Shown: positions 1 to 8,162 of the stretch, piece by piece | Position numbering within the stretch: position 1 is the first letter of the stretch | How the letters are laid out: every line of letters begins with the position of its first letter | From: Fusibacter sp. A1 | GTDB taxonomy: Bacteria; Bacillota; Clostridia; Peptostreptococcales; Acidaminobacteraceae | Length of the DNA: 64,000 nt | Assembly: GCF_004125825.1 (NCBI RefSeq) | Contig: NZ_QQWI01000005.1 | Coordinates: 124,001-188,000 of the forward strand | Direction of reading: 5' to 3' | Notes under the pieces: generated by a model | The model's input: only the letters and a program-made list of their open reading frames with translations | What the model was told of the DNA's origin: nothing | The model's database searches: none | Translations under genes and position numbers: made by a program

Positions 1-342
1 GCATGTGTTAGGGAACTGCTTGAAGAGAGCGGCTATACTGTTATCACCAAAGAGCTCTTGTATATGTTTGAGTATAATCCCGTCCGTGACGAGTTTTTAT
101 ATGGATCACGCGGTGGTATTGGTTATGTATTCAGATGTGAGCTCGTTGATCCCACCAAAAGAGTGGAGCCTTCTGTAATAGATGGAGGTCCTGTAGGTTC
201 AACTATTGTTTCTACAGGTGCTAAATGGATTCCACTGGACAAGTTAGGCAGTATTAACCTTGTACCACCGATCGCGCAGAAGATCATAAGCGATTACGAG
301 AAGCAGGTTAGAATCACCCAGTTTTTAGAAGATATCCATTGA
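1..342 (+). CDS. Nudix hydrolase, 5'-truncated by the window edge
   Basis: The reading frame is open from base 1, so the N-terminus lies outside the window. The first visible residues, ACVRELLEESGY, match the second half of the Nudix box (REUXEEXGU, with R-E at 4-5, E-E at 8-9 and G at 11). This motif holds the metal-binding glutamates that hydrolyse nucleoside-diphosphate-linked substrates. The remaining ~100 residues fit the beta-rich C-terminal part of the fold. Nothing visible identifies the substrate. The gene ends at TGA 340-342 and is followed by a probable terminator, so it is not in the operon with the oxidoreductase genes. Family assignment is good; function is open. Confidence 0.75.
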   Translation, partial: ACVRELLEESGYTVITKELLYMFEYNPVRDEFLYGSRGGIGYVFRCELVDPTKRVEPSVIDGGPVGSTIVSTGAKWIPLDKLGSINLVPPIAQKIISDYEKQVRITQFLEDIH

Positions 343-388
343 TTGAGTCAAGCGGTGGCATGATTGGTGAGTGGATAGGAGTTGTTTT

Positions 389-420
389 AAAAGGGCGTCG
401 TTGTTGGGCGTTCTTTTTTT
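389..420 (+). terminator. probable Rho-independent terminator after the Nudix gene
   Basis: The arm AAAAGGGCGTC (389-399) can pair with GGGCGTTCTTTT (406-417) through 11 pairs, three of them G-U, and runs into seven T (414-420). The wobble pairs make it a moderate rather than strong hairpin. Confidence 0.5.
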
Positions 421-426
421 GTGGGA

Positions 427-476
427 AAGCAACACGATAAAATAGGGTTGCTTAGCAAACGTTTTCATGATAACAT
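427..476 (+). promoter_or_regulatory. inverted repeat overlapping a candidate promoter of the oxidoreductase operon
   Basis: AAGCAAC (427-433) and GTTGCTT (447-453) form a perfect 7-bp inverted repeat with a 13-nt spacer. The right arm contains a possible -35 (TTGCTT, 448-453), 17 nt before a weak -10 (TAACAT, 471-476). A repressor or activator site over the -35 is inferred. A 10-bp palindrome TGATATATCA (490-499) follows, and TGATATAT recurs at 3453-3460 in front of the GntR gene. Which protein binds is unknown. Confidence 0.35.
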
Positions 477-515
477 ACAAGTATACAACTGATATATCAC
501 AAAGGAGGACTTGCT

Positions 516-1046
516 GTGTTTGAGATTAGATGGCATGGCCGTGGGGGCCAAGGTAGTTTTACTGGAGCTAAGCTTTTGGGTGAGGCTGCGGCGATTTTTG
601 ACAAGCGTTATGCTCAGGCTTTTCCTTCGTTCGGTCCAGAGCGAAGAGGTGCACCTGTACTAGGATTCAATCGAATTTCGGATGTTCCTGTTACAGACAG
701 AAGTGAACTCAAAGCATGTGATGTGATTGTGTTTTTGGATGACACTTTATGGTCGGAAGCGTATTTGTCGGATTTGAAAGAGGATGCTGTTGTTCTGATG
801 AACACGACTTCTAGTGTGAATGATCCTAGAATCAAAACAATCGATGCGACAGGTATGGCGATCGATATTATTAAAAGACCGATTGGGAATACTGCGATGT
901 TGGGTTTTTTAGCGGCATTGAAACCTGAGATTGTTTCTTATAAGGCATGCGAGGATGCGGTGGCTTCTTCTTTAAAGCCTTCGCTCGCTCAGATGAACAT
1001 TGAACTGCTGAAAGCTGCTTTTGACTACGGAAAGGAGTACAAATAA
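516..1046 (+). CDS. porG: 2-oxoacid (pyruvate-type):ferredoxin oxidoreductase, gamma subunit
   Basis: This 176-aa protein is the gamma (domain III) subunit of the four-subunit oxidoreductases that convert a 2-oxoacid plus CoA to acyl-CoA, CO2 and reduced ferredoxin. The N-terminal MFEIRWHGRGGQG is the family signature, with the glycine-rich loop contacting CoA, and AFPSFGPERRGAPV (residues ~32-45) is also typical. Translation starts at GTG 516, preceded by AAAGGAGG (501-508) at a 7-nt gap. The stop codon shares a base with the next start (TAATG), so the four subunits are probably translationally coupled. Pyruvate is inferred as substrate from the alpha and beta sequences; 2-ketoisovalerate oxidoreductase is the main alternative. 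Confidence 0.9.
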   Translation: MFEIRWHGRGGQGSFTGAKLLGEAAAIFDKRYAQAFPSFGPERRGAPVLGFNRISDVPVTDRSELKACDVIVFLDDTLWSEAYLSDLKEDAVVLMNTTSSVNDPRIKTIDATGMAIDIIKRPIGNTAMLGFLAALKPEIVSYKACEDAVASSLKPSLAQMNIELLKAAFDYGKEYK

Positions 1047-1345
1047 TGAAAAATTTTAAGATGTCTCCTAAACCTGTGTTAAAGAGTCTGAATGACTATC
1101 CGATGGGCTCGAGTATGCCGAGTTTTCACATTACTGAAGGGAATGCCGGTTGGAGGGTATACAGACCTGTGATCAACCATGAAAAATGTGTGAGCTGCTA
1201 CCGCTGCTACTATGTTTGTCCGGATGGGGCTATCCATAAGGAAGAAGACAATTCCTTTCATGTCGATTACGATTTCTGCAAAGGTTGCGGAGTTTGCGCA
1301 CATGAATGCAAGTTAAAAGCGATCGATATGGTAAAGGAGGCTTAA
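1046..1345 (+). CDS. porD: 2-oxoacid:ferredoxin oxidoreductase, delta (2[4Fe-4S] ferredoxin) subunit
   Basis: A 99-aa bacterial-type ferredoxin subunit that carries electrons from the thiamine centre to soluble ferredoxin. Two complete cluster motifs are visible: C48-C51-C54-C58 (followed by P) and C78-C81-C84-C88. The ~45-residue N-terminal extension before the first cluster is normal for delta subunits and not for free ferredoxins. The start overlaps the gamma stop by one base, and the alpha gene starts 2 nt after this stop behind AAAGGAGG. Cytoplasmic, oxygen-sensitive complex. Confidence 0.92.
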   Translation: MKNFKMSPKPVLKSLNDYPMGSSMPSFHITEGNAGWRVYRPVINHEKCVSCYRCYYVCPDGAIHKEEDNSFHVDYDFCKGCGVCAHECKLKAIDMVKEA

Positions 1346-1346
1346 C

Positions 1347-2519
1347 ATGAACGATAAATTCTTAAATGGTAACGAAGCTGTCGCCTATGGCGTACTGCTT
1401 GCAAAGCCGCATGTGGTTGCTGCGTATCCTATTACGCCTCAAACCAAGGCGGTTGAAAAAATATCTCAGTTCGTGCAGGACGGCGATCTTGACTGCGAAT
1501 ACATGCATGTGGAATCTGAACACAGTGCGATGGCTTGTTCTATCGGCGCAAGTTCTGTAGGTGCCAGAACATTCACTGCGACTTCGTCACAAGGACTTTT
1601 GTACATGCTTGAGTGTCTTCCTTATGCTTCGGGTGCCAGACTTCCGATTGTCATGATGAACGCCAACCGTGCGATCGCGACTCCTTGGAACATTTATGGT
1701 GACCAGATGGACATCATGTACGCCCTCAACAGCGGTTGGGTGCAACTATTTGTAGAAGACGCGCAGGAAGCGCTTGATGTTACGCTTCAGGCATTTAAAC
1801 TTGCGGAACATAAAGACGTGCTTGCGCCTGTTGTTGTCAACCTGGACGGTTTTGTATTGACGCATACCTACGAAAAGGTAAGCATACCTGCATCGTCAGA
1901 GGTGGATGCTTTCTTGCCGCCTATTGCTAAATACGACCATATCATGAGCGATGAGCATCCGATGAGCATGTGTATTTCTGCAGGAAACCATCAGAACCAA
2001 GGTTTCAAGCAGCTTCAACACGAAGCCCTTTTCAATGCCGAGGGTGTGTTTGAAACGATCGAGCGTGAGTTTTCGACTCAGTTCGGCAGAGCTTACGGCG
2101 GTGCTGTTGACAGTTACCGTATGGACGACGCTGAAATTGCGATGCTGACTACGGGTAGTGTCACAGGTACTGCAAGAGTGGTAGTAGACGAGCTAAGAAG
2201 AGAAGGAATCAAGGCGGGACTTATCAAACTTAGAATGGTAAGACCCTTCCCGACGAAGAGACTTTTGGAAGTCGTCGCTGATTTGAAGGGCTTGGTCGTG
2301 TTCGATAAGAACGTGAGTTTCGGTTATGAAGGCACCATCTTCACTAATGTGAACTCCGCGCTTATGCAGTCTGGCAAGATGCTTAAGGTTGAAAATGTCA
2401 TCGGCGGTCTCGGCGGACGCGATATACCTCATCACGAGATTAAAAGCGCGTATATGAACCTGATTGATAAAAAGAACAGCAAGCAAGTAAGATTTTCTGA
2501 TGAGGAGGTAACGGCATGA
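1347..2519 (+). CDS. porA: 2-oxoacid (pyruvate-type):ferredoxin oxidoreductase, alpha subunit
   Basis: The 390-aa alpha subunit supplies the thiamine-pyrimidine-binding domain and the transketolase-C-like domain. The N-terminal FLNGNEAVAYG followed by AAYPITPQT (residues ~25-33) is the classic PorA signature. The C-terminal half contains GSVTGTARVVVDELR and the conserved LRMVRPFP segment of domain II. Length is normal for pyruvate or ketoisovalerate alpha subunits. The beta gene start overlaps this stop (ATGA), indicating coupled translation and 1:1 stoichiometry. Pyruvate is favoured as substrate because the N-terminus looks PorA-like, but sequence alone does not prove it. Confidence 0.92.
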   Translation: MNDKFLNGNEAVAYGVLLAKPHVVAAYPITPQTKAVEKISQFVQDGDLDCEYMHVESEHSAMACSIGASSVGARTFTATSSQGLLYMLECLPYASGARLPIVMMNANRAIATPWNIYGDQMDIMYALNSGWVQLFVEDAQEALDVTLQAFKLAEHKDVLAPVVVNLDGFVLTHTYEKVSIPASSEVDAFLPPIAKYDHIMSDEHPMSMCISAGNHQNQGFKQLQHEALFNAEGVFETIEREFSTQFGRAYGGAVDSYRMDDAEIAMLTTGSVTGTARVVVDELRREGIKAGLIKLRMVRPFPTKRLLEVVADLKGLVVFDKNVSFGYEGTIFTNVNSALMQSGKMLKVENVIGGLGGRDIPHHEIKSAYMNLIDKKNSKQVRFSDEEVTA

Positions 2520-3409
2520 GTCAAAAGCTGAATGTAAGAAACATAACGGAAAACGAGTATTTTTACGGACATAAGGCTTGCGGCGGTTGCGGTGAATCCT
2601 TAGCGCTAAGACTTGCGCTTAAGGTACTGGGCGATGAAGCCTATTTATCACTACCAGCGGGTTGTATGGCTGCGGTGTCGTTCATCTACCCGAACATGGC
2701 ATTCAAGAACAACGCGATCATCACTCCTTTTGCCTCTACTGCGGCTGTGACTACGGGTGTTGAAGCAGGCCTTAGGGCCCTTGGCAAGAAAAAGCCGCTC
2801 GCGGTTGGTTTCGCGGGAGACGGTGGAACGGCCGATATCGGTATCCAGGCCCTTTCAGGCGCTATCGACCGTGGTGAGAAATTCATCTATATCTGTACCG
2901 ACAATGAAGCCTATATGAACACGGGTATTCAAAAGAGCGGACTTACTCCTTTTGGAGCTGCTACAACGACGACTCCCGCAGGTAGGGAGATTAGAGGGAA
3001 CATCAACTTCAAGAAGAACATGTTCGAAATTGTAGCCGCACACGGTATTACCTATGCCGCCACAGCGTCTATCGGATACCTGGACGACATGATCAATAAG
3101 ATCCAAAAGGCCAAAGACGCTGACGGTCCTTCGTATATCCACATCTATGCGCCTTGTCCTACGGGTTGGGGTTGCGGGTCTGAGATCTCTGTAGACCTTG
3201 GTAAACAGGTTGTCGACAATGGACTTTGGTATCTTGCGGAGTATGAGAACGGAGAGTTCAAGGTCAACAGGAATCCGGATACTTTTGAACCTGTAGCACC
3301 TTATTTAAAGCGTCAAGGAAGATTCAAGCACTTGGAAGAATCGGATATCACCATGATTGAATCGATCAGAGATCAGAAGTGGGAATATATCAGAAATAAC
3401 TGGGTGTAA
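2516..3409 (+). CDS. porB: 2-oxoacid (pyruvate-type):ferredoxin oxidoreductase, beta subunit
   Basis: The 297-aa beta subunit binds thiamine pyrophosphate and a [4Fe-4S] cluster. C22 and C25 (ACGGCGES), C50 (PAGC) and a further Cys around residue 210 (APCPTGWGC) are the expected cluster ligands. GDG (101-103), followed about 30 residues later by CTDNEAY, is the thiamine diphosphate/Mg motif. The start is GGAGGTAACGGC-ATG, overlapping the alpha stop. It is the last gene of the operon: 113 nt with a separate promoter separate it from the GntR regulator. In fermentative Clostridia this enzyme supplies acetyl-CoA and reduced ferredoxin. Confidence 0.93.
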   Translation: MSQKLNVRNITENEYFYGHKACGGCGESLALRLALKVLGDEAYLSLPAGCMAAVSFIYPNMAFKNNAIITPFASTAAVTTGVEAGLRALGKKKPLAVGFAGDGGTADIGIQALSGAIDRGEKFIYICTDNEAYMNTGIQKSGLTPFGAATTTTPAGREIRGNINFKKNMFEIVAAHGITYAATASIGYLDDMINKIQKAKDADGPSYIHIYAPCPTGWGCGSEISVDLGKQVVDNGLWYLAEYENGEFKVNRNPDTFEPVAPYLKRQGRFKHLEESDITMIESIRDQKWEYIRNNWV

Positions 3410-3417
3410 GAAAAGGC

Positions 3418-3446
3418 TTGGTTTCAGCGTTTTAATCCTGTATAAT
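3418..3446 (+). promoter_or_regulatory. sigma-A-type promoter of the GntR regulator
   Basis: TTGGTT (3418-3423), 17 nt, then a consensus TATAAT (3441-3446), beginning 9 nt after the porB stop. Downstream lie AATAATTATT (3474-3483) and an 8-bp GC-rich palindrome TACGCGTA (3495-3502). The latter stands out in an AT-rich leader and could be an autoregulatory operator, although no known consensus was matched. Confidence 0.55.
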
Positions 3447-3522
3447 GTTGCTTGATATATTATTTTATTTACAATAATTATTGAGACTAACGCATACGCG
3501 TAGAAAATAGAGGATGAACGTA

Positions 3523-4158
3523 TTGAAACAGGCGAATGAGATTATCTTTACAGAACTTCAAAACAGAATCATCAATTTGGAACTTGAACCAGGCACGGTG
3601 ATCAATGAGAAAGCGCTCATGGAAGAGTTCGATGTCAGCAGGACACCGGTACGTGAGGCGCTGATCAAATTATCCCAAATCGGTCTGATTGAAACCAGAC
3701 CGAGAGTGGGTACGTTTGTCACTCAAATCGAGATCAAGTCGGTGAAGAACGCCTACGAAGTGAAGAAAAACTTGGAAGGCCTTGCTGCCGAACTCGCTGC
3801 CAAAAGGGCGACTGATGAGGAAATTGAAGAACTGTTTGAAATTATTGAGCGATTTAAAGGCTATGACATCGTCAAGGATTACAAACTTTGTATTCAGGAT
3901 GATCAGCGTTTCCATTATCTGATTAGACAAGCAGCTAGAAATGAAATTCTAATTGAAGTATTAGACATGCTTAACACGAAGACGGCACGTTTTTTACAGT
4001 CTATCCGATATGTGATCAGCGATTACGATTGGTTTAGCAATTCACTTGTTGACATTGCTGATGCAATTCGTGCACGTGACTCAGAAGAGGCGCGCAAACA
4101 TACTGAAATTCATACAAAAGAATTCCTTGACCAAATGTCACGCCATTTCTTCGGGTAA
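3523..4158 (+). CDS. GntR-family transcriptional regulator, FadR subfamily (FCD domain)
   Basis: About 211 aa. Residues ~10-70 form the winged helix typical of GntR (LEPGTVINEKALMEEF, then SRTPVREALIKL and a GTFV wing). The C-terminal ~130 residues are an all-helical FCD ligand-binding domain with the D-x3-H element (DDQRFH) and later histidines (RKHTEIH) that usually bind a metal. FadR-type regulators respond to carboxylic acids or other small metabolites. Start choice: ATG 3514 leaves no room after AGAGG, whereas TTG 3523 sits 8 nt after AGAGGA (3509-3514) and is preferred. Its position after the oxidoreductase operon suggests, but does not show, that it regulates that operon. Confidence 0.85.
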   Translation: MKQANEIIFTELQNRIINLELEPGTVINEKALMEEFDVSRTPVREALIKLSQIGLIETRPRVGTFVTQIEIKSVKNAYEVKKNLEGLAAELAAKRATDEEIEELFEIIERFKGYDIVKDYKLCIQDDQRFHYLIRQAARNEILIEVLDMLNTKTARFLQSIRYVISDYDWFSNSLVDIADAIRARDSEEARKHTEIHTKEFLDQMSRHFFG

Positions 4159-4163
4159 ACCGA

Positions 4164-4188
4164 AACAGCTCAATAGGGCTGTTTTTTT
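4164..4188 (+). terminator. Rho-independent terminator after the GntR gene
   Basis: AACAGCTC (4164-4171) pairs with GGGCTGTT (4176-4183) around an AATA loop, with one G-U pair, and is followed by T7. Confidence 0.85.
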
Positions 4189-4215
4189 GTACAAAAGTAA
4201 AGGGAGAGGTATACT

Positions 4216-5400
4216 ATGAATCAATTATTTGCAAGCAGGGCGAAGAAAATGCAGGCATCAGAGATCAGAGAAATTCTCAAACTTACCCAACAACCGGACA
4301 TTATTTCTTTTGCAGGCGGTCTTCCTGCGCCAGAGATGTTTCCTATCAAAGAAATGAAGGCTGTAGCAGGCCGTGTGCTTGACGAAATGGGTCAGGCGGC
4401 TCTACAGTACAATCCTACAGAGGGATATGACCCTTTAAGAGAAAAAATCGCTGCTAGAATGTCGTTGACAGGCACGAATCTATCGAAGGACAACATTCTT
4501 GTGACAAGCGGTTCCCAGCAGGGTCTTGACTTTTCGGGTAAGATATTCCTCGACACAGATGATGTCGTACTTTGTGAAAGTCCGTCGTACCTAGGCGCAA
4601 TCAACGCGTTTAAAGCATATGAATGTAAGTTCCACGAAATAAAGACCGATGAGAACGGCATGGACATGGAAGACCTTGAGTATGCCCTCAAGGTGCTTGA
4701 CCGAGTCAAAATCATCTATGTCATTCCTGACTTCCAAAATCCGTCGGGAAGAACATGGTCTCTTGAGAGAAGAAACATGCTTGTGGAACTTGCGAATAAA
4801 TATGATAAGATCATCATTGAGGATAATCCATACGGAGAACTCAGATACGACGGGGTGATGATTCCTTCTGTTAAATCACTTGATACGGAAGGTCGAGTGG
4901 TTTATCTAGGTACTTTTTCGAAGACGTTCTGTCCAGGTCTGAGAATAGGCTGGGTCGCAGCGGATGATGTGGTGCTTAACAAATACATCATGGTGAAGCA
5001 GGGAGCGGATCTTCAGACTAATTCAATGAGTCAGATGGAACTTTCCTTGTTCCTTGACGACTATGACTTTGACAATCACATCGAAAAACTAGTGACGCTT
5101 TATAGGACGCGAAGAGACATCATGATCAGCGCGATGAACGAGCATTTTCCTAAAGAGGTTAAATACGATGTTCCAAGTGGGGGATTGTTCATTTGGGCTG
5201 AAACTCCTCTTGGCATCGATACAAAAGAATTGATGATCGAAGCGGTAAAAGAAAAGGTCGCTTTTGTTCCCGGTGAGTCGTTCTTCCCTAATGGTGGTAT
5301 AAAGCATACCATGAGACTTAACTTCTCGAACATGGGCGAAGAAAAAATAGAAGAAGGCATCAAAAGACTCGGTCTACTGCTTACTAACGCGGTAAAATAG
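4216..5400 (+). CDS. PLP-dependent aminotransferase, fold type I (2-aminoadipate/aromatic aminotransferase type)
   Basis: This 394-aa class I/II aminotransferase transfers an amino group between an amino acid and a 2-oxoacid. Visible motifs are SFAGGLP near the N-terminus, QYNPTEGYDPLRE, PDFQNPSGRT (residues 171-180) with the substrate/PLP-ring asparagine, EDNPYGELR (202-210), and GTFSKTFCPGLRIGW with the PLP-binding Lys236. The sequence resembles stand-alone relatives of the MocR C-terminal domain, such as the LysN/2-aminoadipate group; no DNA-binding domain is attached. It has a good ribosome-binding site (GGGAGAGG) and is bracketed by terminators, so it is monocistronic. Substrate cannot be decided from sequence. 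Confidence 0.88.
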   Translation: MNQLFASRAKKMQASEIREILKLTQQPDIISFAGGLPAPEMFPIKEMKAVAGRVLDEMGQAALQYNPTEGYDPLREKIAARMSLTGTNLSKDNILVTSGSQQGLDFSGKIFLDTDDVVLCESPSYLGAINAFKAYECKFHEIKTDENGMDMEDLEYALKVLDRVKIIYVIPDFQNPSGRTWSLERRNMLVELANKYDKIIIEDNPYGELRYDGVMIPSVKSLDTEGRVVYLGTFSKTFCPGLRIGWVAADDVVLNKYIMVKQGADLQTNSMSQMELSLFLDDYDFDNHIEKLVTLYRTRRDIMISAMNEHFPKEVKYDVPSGGLFIWAETPLGIDTKELMIEAVKEKVAFVPGESFFPNGGIKHTMRLNFSNMGEEKIEEGIKRLGLLLTNAVK

Positions 5401-5409
5401 GTTGACATA

Positions 5410-5456
5410 GTACTTTAAGAGGTTGTATCATTTGCAACTTCTTAAAGTATTTTTTT
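5410..5456 (+). terminator. strong Rho-independent terminator after the aminotransferase
   Basis: A stem of about 15 pairs (TACTTTAAGAGGTTG 5411-5425 with CAACTTCTTAAAGTA 5435-5449, one G-U) is followed by seven T (5450-5456). Confidence 0.9.
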
Positions 5457-5506
5457 ATTTTTGAGGGTATACTTATACTATACCAATAAAAAAAAGGCGG
5501 CTAAAG

Positions 5507-6223
5507 ATGAAACGTATAGGTGTGACCACACATATTGAAAAATTACATAACATGCATGAACATGCAGTAAACATTGCGTACATAAAGGCCGTGATTCAGT
5601 CGGAGGGGCTTCCGATACTGATACCAGTCACCATCAATCATATGATGCTCGACGATTACTTGAACTTGATCGACGGACTTGTGATAACGGGTGGAGGGGA
5701 CGTCGATCCGCTTCTTTATAAGGATGAGAACCATGGACTCAGCATGAATATTTCAGGTATAAGGGACGAGATGGAGCTTTATCTGATAAGACAGTCCATC
5801 AAAAGAAAGATTCCCATACTCGGCATCTGCCGCGGAATGCAGCTGCTTAACGTATACTACGGTGGAGACCTGTACCAGGACATCATGACGCAATATGATA
5901 CGGATATCGATCATATCAACATGGAGGTAGAGGTGGACTATTTAGCGCATGATGTGACGTTCGAGGAGGATTCGATTATCGGTAAAATGATGTGCAAGTC
6001 TTCACTTAAGGTGAATTCAAGGCATCATCAGTCTGTAAAAAACCTTGGAATGGGACTGAGAATAACGGCTAGGTCGCAAGACGGTATTGTGGAAGCGATC
6101 GAGCACCAGTCGGATGATGTGATAGGCATACAGTGGCACCCTGAAGACTTAGTGGGTCTATGTATGTGTCACAAGAAGCTATTTACGAGTTTTATCGATC
6201 ATTGTGATGCAAGGAGCAAATAG
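5507..6223 (+). CDS. gamma-glutamyl-gamma-aminobutyrate hydrolase family protein (peptidase C26, class I glutamine amidotransferase fold)
   Basis: A 238-aa PuuD-like hydrolase. The nucleophile is Cys108 in ILGICRGMQLLN, and the His-Glu pair sits in GIQWHPED near the C-terminus. The oxyanion region is DGLVITGGGDVDP (residues ~56-68). The family hydrolyses gamma-glutamyl amide bonds, for example in polyamine catabolism or of gamma-glutamyl peptides; no puu genes are nearby, so the substrate is open. The lipoprotein gene starts on the base after this stop and its ribosome-binding site lies inside this gene, so the two are co-transcribed. Confidence 0.87.
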   Translation: MKRIGVTTHIEKLHNMHEHAVNIAYIKAVIQSEGLPILIPVTINHMMLDDYLNLIDGLVITGGGDVDPLLYKDENHGLSMNISGIRDEMELYLIRQSIKRKIPILGICRGMQLLNVYYGGDLYQDIMTQYDTDIDHINMEVEVDYLAHDVTFEEDSIIGKMMCKSSLKVNSRHHQSVKNLGMGLRITARSQDGIVEAIEHQSDDVIGIQWHPEDLVGLCMCHKKLFTSFIDHCDARSK

Positions 6224-8146
6224 ATGAAAAAAAAGATACTGCTGATTTTGTGCTGCGTATTTTTAGTAGCGTGTAAAAGTCGGGTCCTGGAAGATAAGCA
6301 AGTACCGGTTGAATCGGGCGTGGAAAATGAGAACGAAAACGCAGATTCGGGCAAGGAAGACGAGAATGCACAAATGGAGCAAGCCTTCATTTTTGTAAAC
6401 AAGAACGACGGTATACTGAAATGGGGTATCCGTACATCTACTGACGAAGTGCTTGTAAGTCCAATATACAGCCAGATCACTCCTTTTGCTCAGGGTAAGT
6501 TCTGGCTGGCTAGTAATGACAATTCCTATGACGTGTTTACACGCTCAGGCGAACTGGTGGACTCATATAATGATTACGACGCACTTTTTAGTGCTGAAAA
6601 AGAGCTGCTTGCTTCTATGGATGAACTATACGCATTCTATGACGAAGAGACAGGAAGCTTCGGCTATAAAAAAGGCGATCGTATCGTCATCGAACCCAAA
6701 TACGCGATCGCGGATCCCTTTATCGATGGAAGGGCTGTTGTCACGACGGGAGAATATCTACAGATTTTTTCTGTGATCGATGAAAAGGGTAGGATTCTGT
6801 TTACCCTAGAGGATCAACCTATCGTGAATCTTGGCCGCGGCTTCTTCGGTGTGGTGGAGGACGAGTATTACTACTCCGCTTATTTTGATAAAATGAAGAT
6901 TTGTGACTCTAAAGGTGATACGGTCATTGGAGATGCGTATTACGATATCATCACTCTTGAAGATTCAGGTTTTTTTGTAAGCGATGCCGATAAGGGCTTC
7001 TTCTTGACAAGCAACGGCCAACTGGATAAGACGAAACCGACATTTGAAGGTTATGAGTTTTATGAAAGGGACGGACTACTGATCAAAGGTTATGCCAAGA
7101 CTCAGCAGGATGCGAGACTCGTTTATTTTGACCAACAGGGTGACATCCTATGGCATAAGGACTGGCAAGATGATTTTGTCGAGATCGAAGCCGGTTTGTA
7201 CGTTAAAAATGTCATTCATGCGATGAACAGGTTCAATAAGGTTGCCTATCCACAAATACTACTTGAGGATGATGAGGCAACAAGCGAAGCCGTTAACCGT
7301 AGACTCGAAGCGTCGGTTGGCGATATTAGCATGTTCCATCAAGAAGAGAGAATCGTACAAGAGGTCGGTTACCGAATCGAATATAGGAATCGGATGATAA
7401 CCATCGTTGAAAGCTATTACATGTATCCTGTAGGGGCTGCACATGGCTCGTACAATGAAGTGCTTTCACACTATGACACTCGCTCCGGCAAGTGGATCAC
7501 ATTTGCTGAGCTCTGGTCTGTTCCGGGAGCGATGGAAGCTCTTGAAAAGCTTGCAAATCTGCTGATCGATCCTTTATATCTTTATGATGATGGAGTAGAG
7601 GTTCCTATTTACGCAGACGTGAACTTTATGCTGACTGACAAGGGGATTCAGGTCATCTATCAGGAATATGAGATCGGTCCCTATGCTGTCGGCATGCCGG
7701 TGGTGGAGCTTCCTTATCTGTTAATCAGAGACTACCTTTCTGAAGATTTTCCAAATCGGAAGACACTTGATGATACGATGGTAAAATCAGGTGAGATGAA
7801 CGATCAAGTCGTTCAAAAAGTCAATCTTCTGTTATCACAAATCAAGTCTGATTTTGAAGCTGTAAACGCTGGCGCTACTGAACAGGATGCTTACGCACGG
7901 GAACCATTTAAGTCGCTCTACGACTGGATGGACATGGCTAAATCAGAGGGATTTGAGAAATTGTTTGTTGAAAAGGTAGAAGTTGAAGCGATTCAAAGTT
8001 ATGTGGGAGGTTACGGCGCACTCGTTTGGGTGGATGCTATCTTAGTGGATTCCGAGTCGACAGGCTACGAAACCGGTCTTCGTCTGTATGTTGAATTCGG
8101 CGGCGCAACTGAAGGTGAACTGAGTAAAGTGGTGCTTCTCGATTAA
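6224..8146 (+). CDS. WG-repeat lipoprotein with RsiV-like (DUF3298/DUF4163) C-terminal region
   Basis: 640 aa. A lipoprotein signal peptide is clear: KKK, a hydrophobic stretch, then LVAC with Cys17 as the lipidated residue, followed by an acidic Glu/Asn/Asp linker (~20-50). Residues ~50-320 look like WG repeats, in which units of about 50 residues carry patterns such as KWGIRT, SPIYSQITPFAQGKFW and EPKYAIADPFIDGRAVV. Residues ~365-520 resemble the DUF4163/DUF3298 module of RsiV-type proteins (YYMYPVGAAHGSYNEVLSHYD, then a WITFAELW segment). RsiV is a lysozyme-sensing anti-sigma factor, but this protein is surface-anchored and has no anti-sigma domain. Role is unknown; it may bind a cell-wall or extracellular ligand. 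AAGGAG lies 8 nt before the ATG. Confidence 0.75.
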   Translation: MKKKILLILCCVFLVACKSRVLEDKQVPVESGVENENENADSGKEDENAQMEQAFIFVNKNDGILKWGIRTSTDEVLVSPIYSQITPFAQGKFWLASNDNSYDVFTRSGELVDSYNDYDALFSAEKELLASMDELYAFYDEETGSFGYKKGDRIVIEPKYAIADPFIDGRAVVTTGEYLQIFSVIDEKGRILFTLEDQPIVNLGRGFFGVVEDEYYYSAYFDKMKICDSKGDTVIGDAYYDIITLEDSGFFVSDADKGFFLTSNGQLDKTKPTFEGYEFYERDGLLIKGYAKTQQDARLVYFDQQGDILWHKDWQDDFVEIEAGLYVKNVIHAMNRFNKVAYPQILLEDDEATSEAVNRRLEASVGDISMFHQEERIVQEVGYRIEYRNRMITIVESYYMYPVGAAHGSYNEVLSHYDTRSGKWITFAELWSVPGAMEALEKLANLLIDPLYLYDDGVEVPIYADVNFMLTDKGIQVIYQEYEIGPYAVGMPVVELPYLLIRDYLSEDFPNRKTLDDTMVKSGEMNDQVVQKVNLLLSQIKSDFEAVNAGATEQDAYAREPFKSLYDWMDMAKSEGFEKLFVEKVEVEAIQSYVGGYGALVWVDAILVDSESTGYETGLRLYVEFGGATEGELSKVVLLD

Positions 8147-8162
8147 AGTGAGGTGACTGGCG

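Noticed and set aside
2831..2838. GCCGATAT, sigma-D -10-like
   Set aside because: Inside porB with no TAAA at the expected distance upstream and no gene starting downstream.
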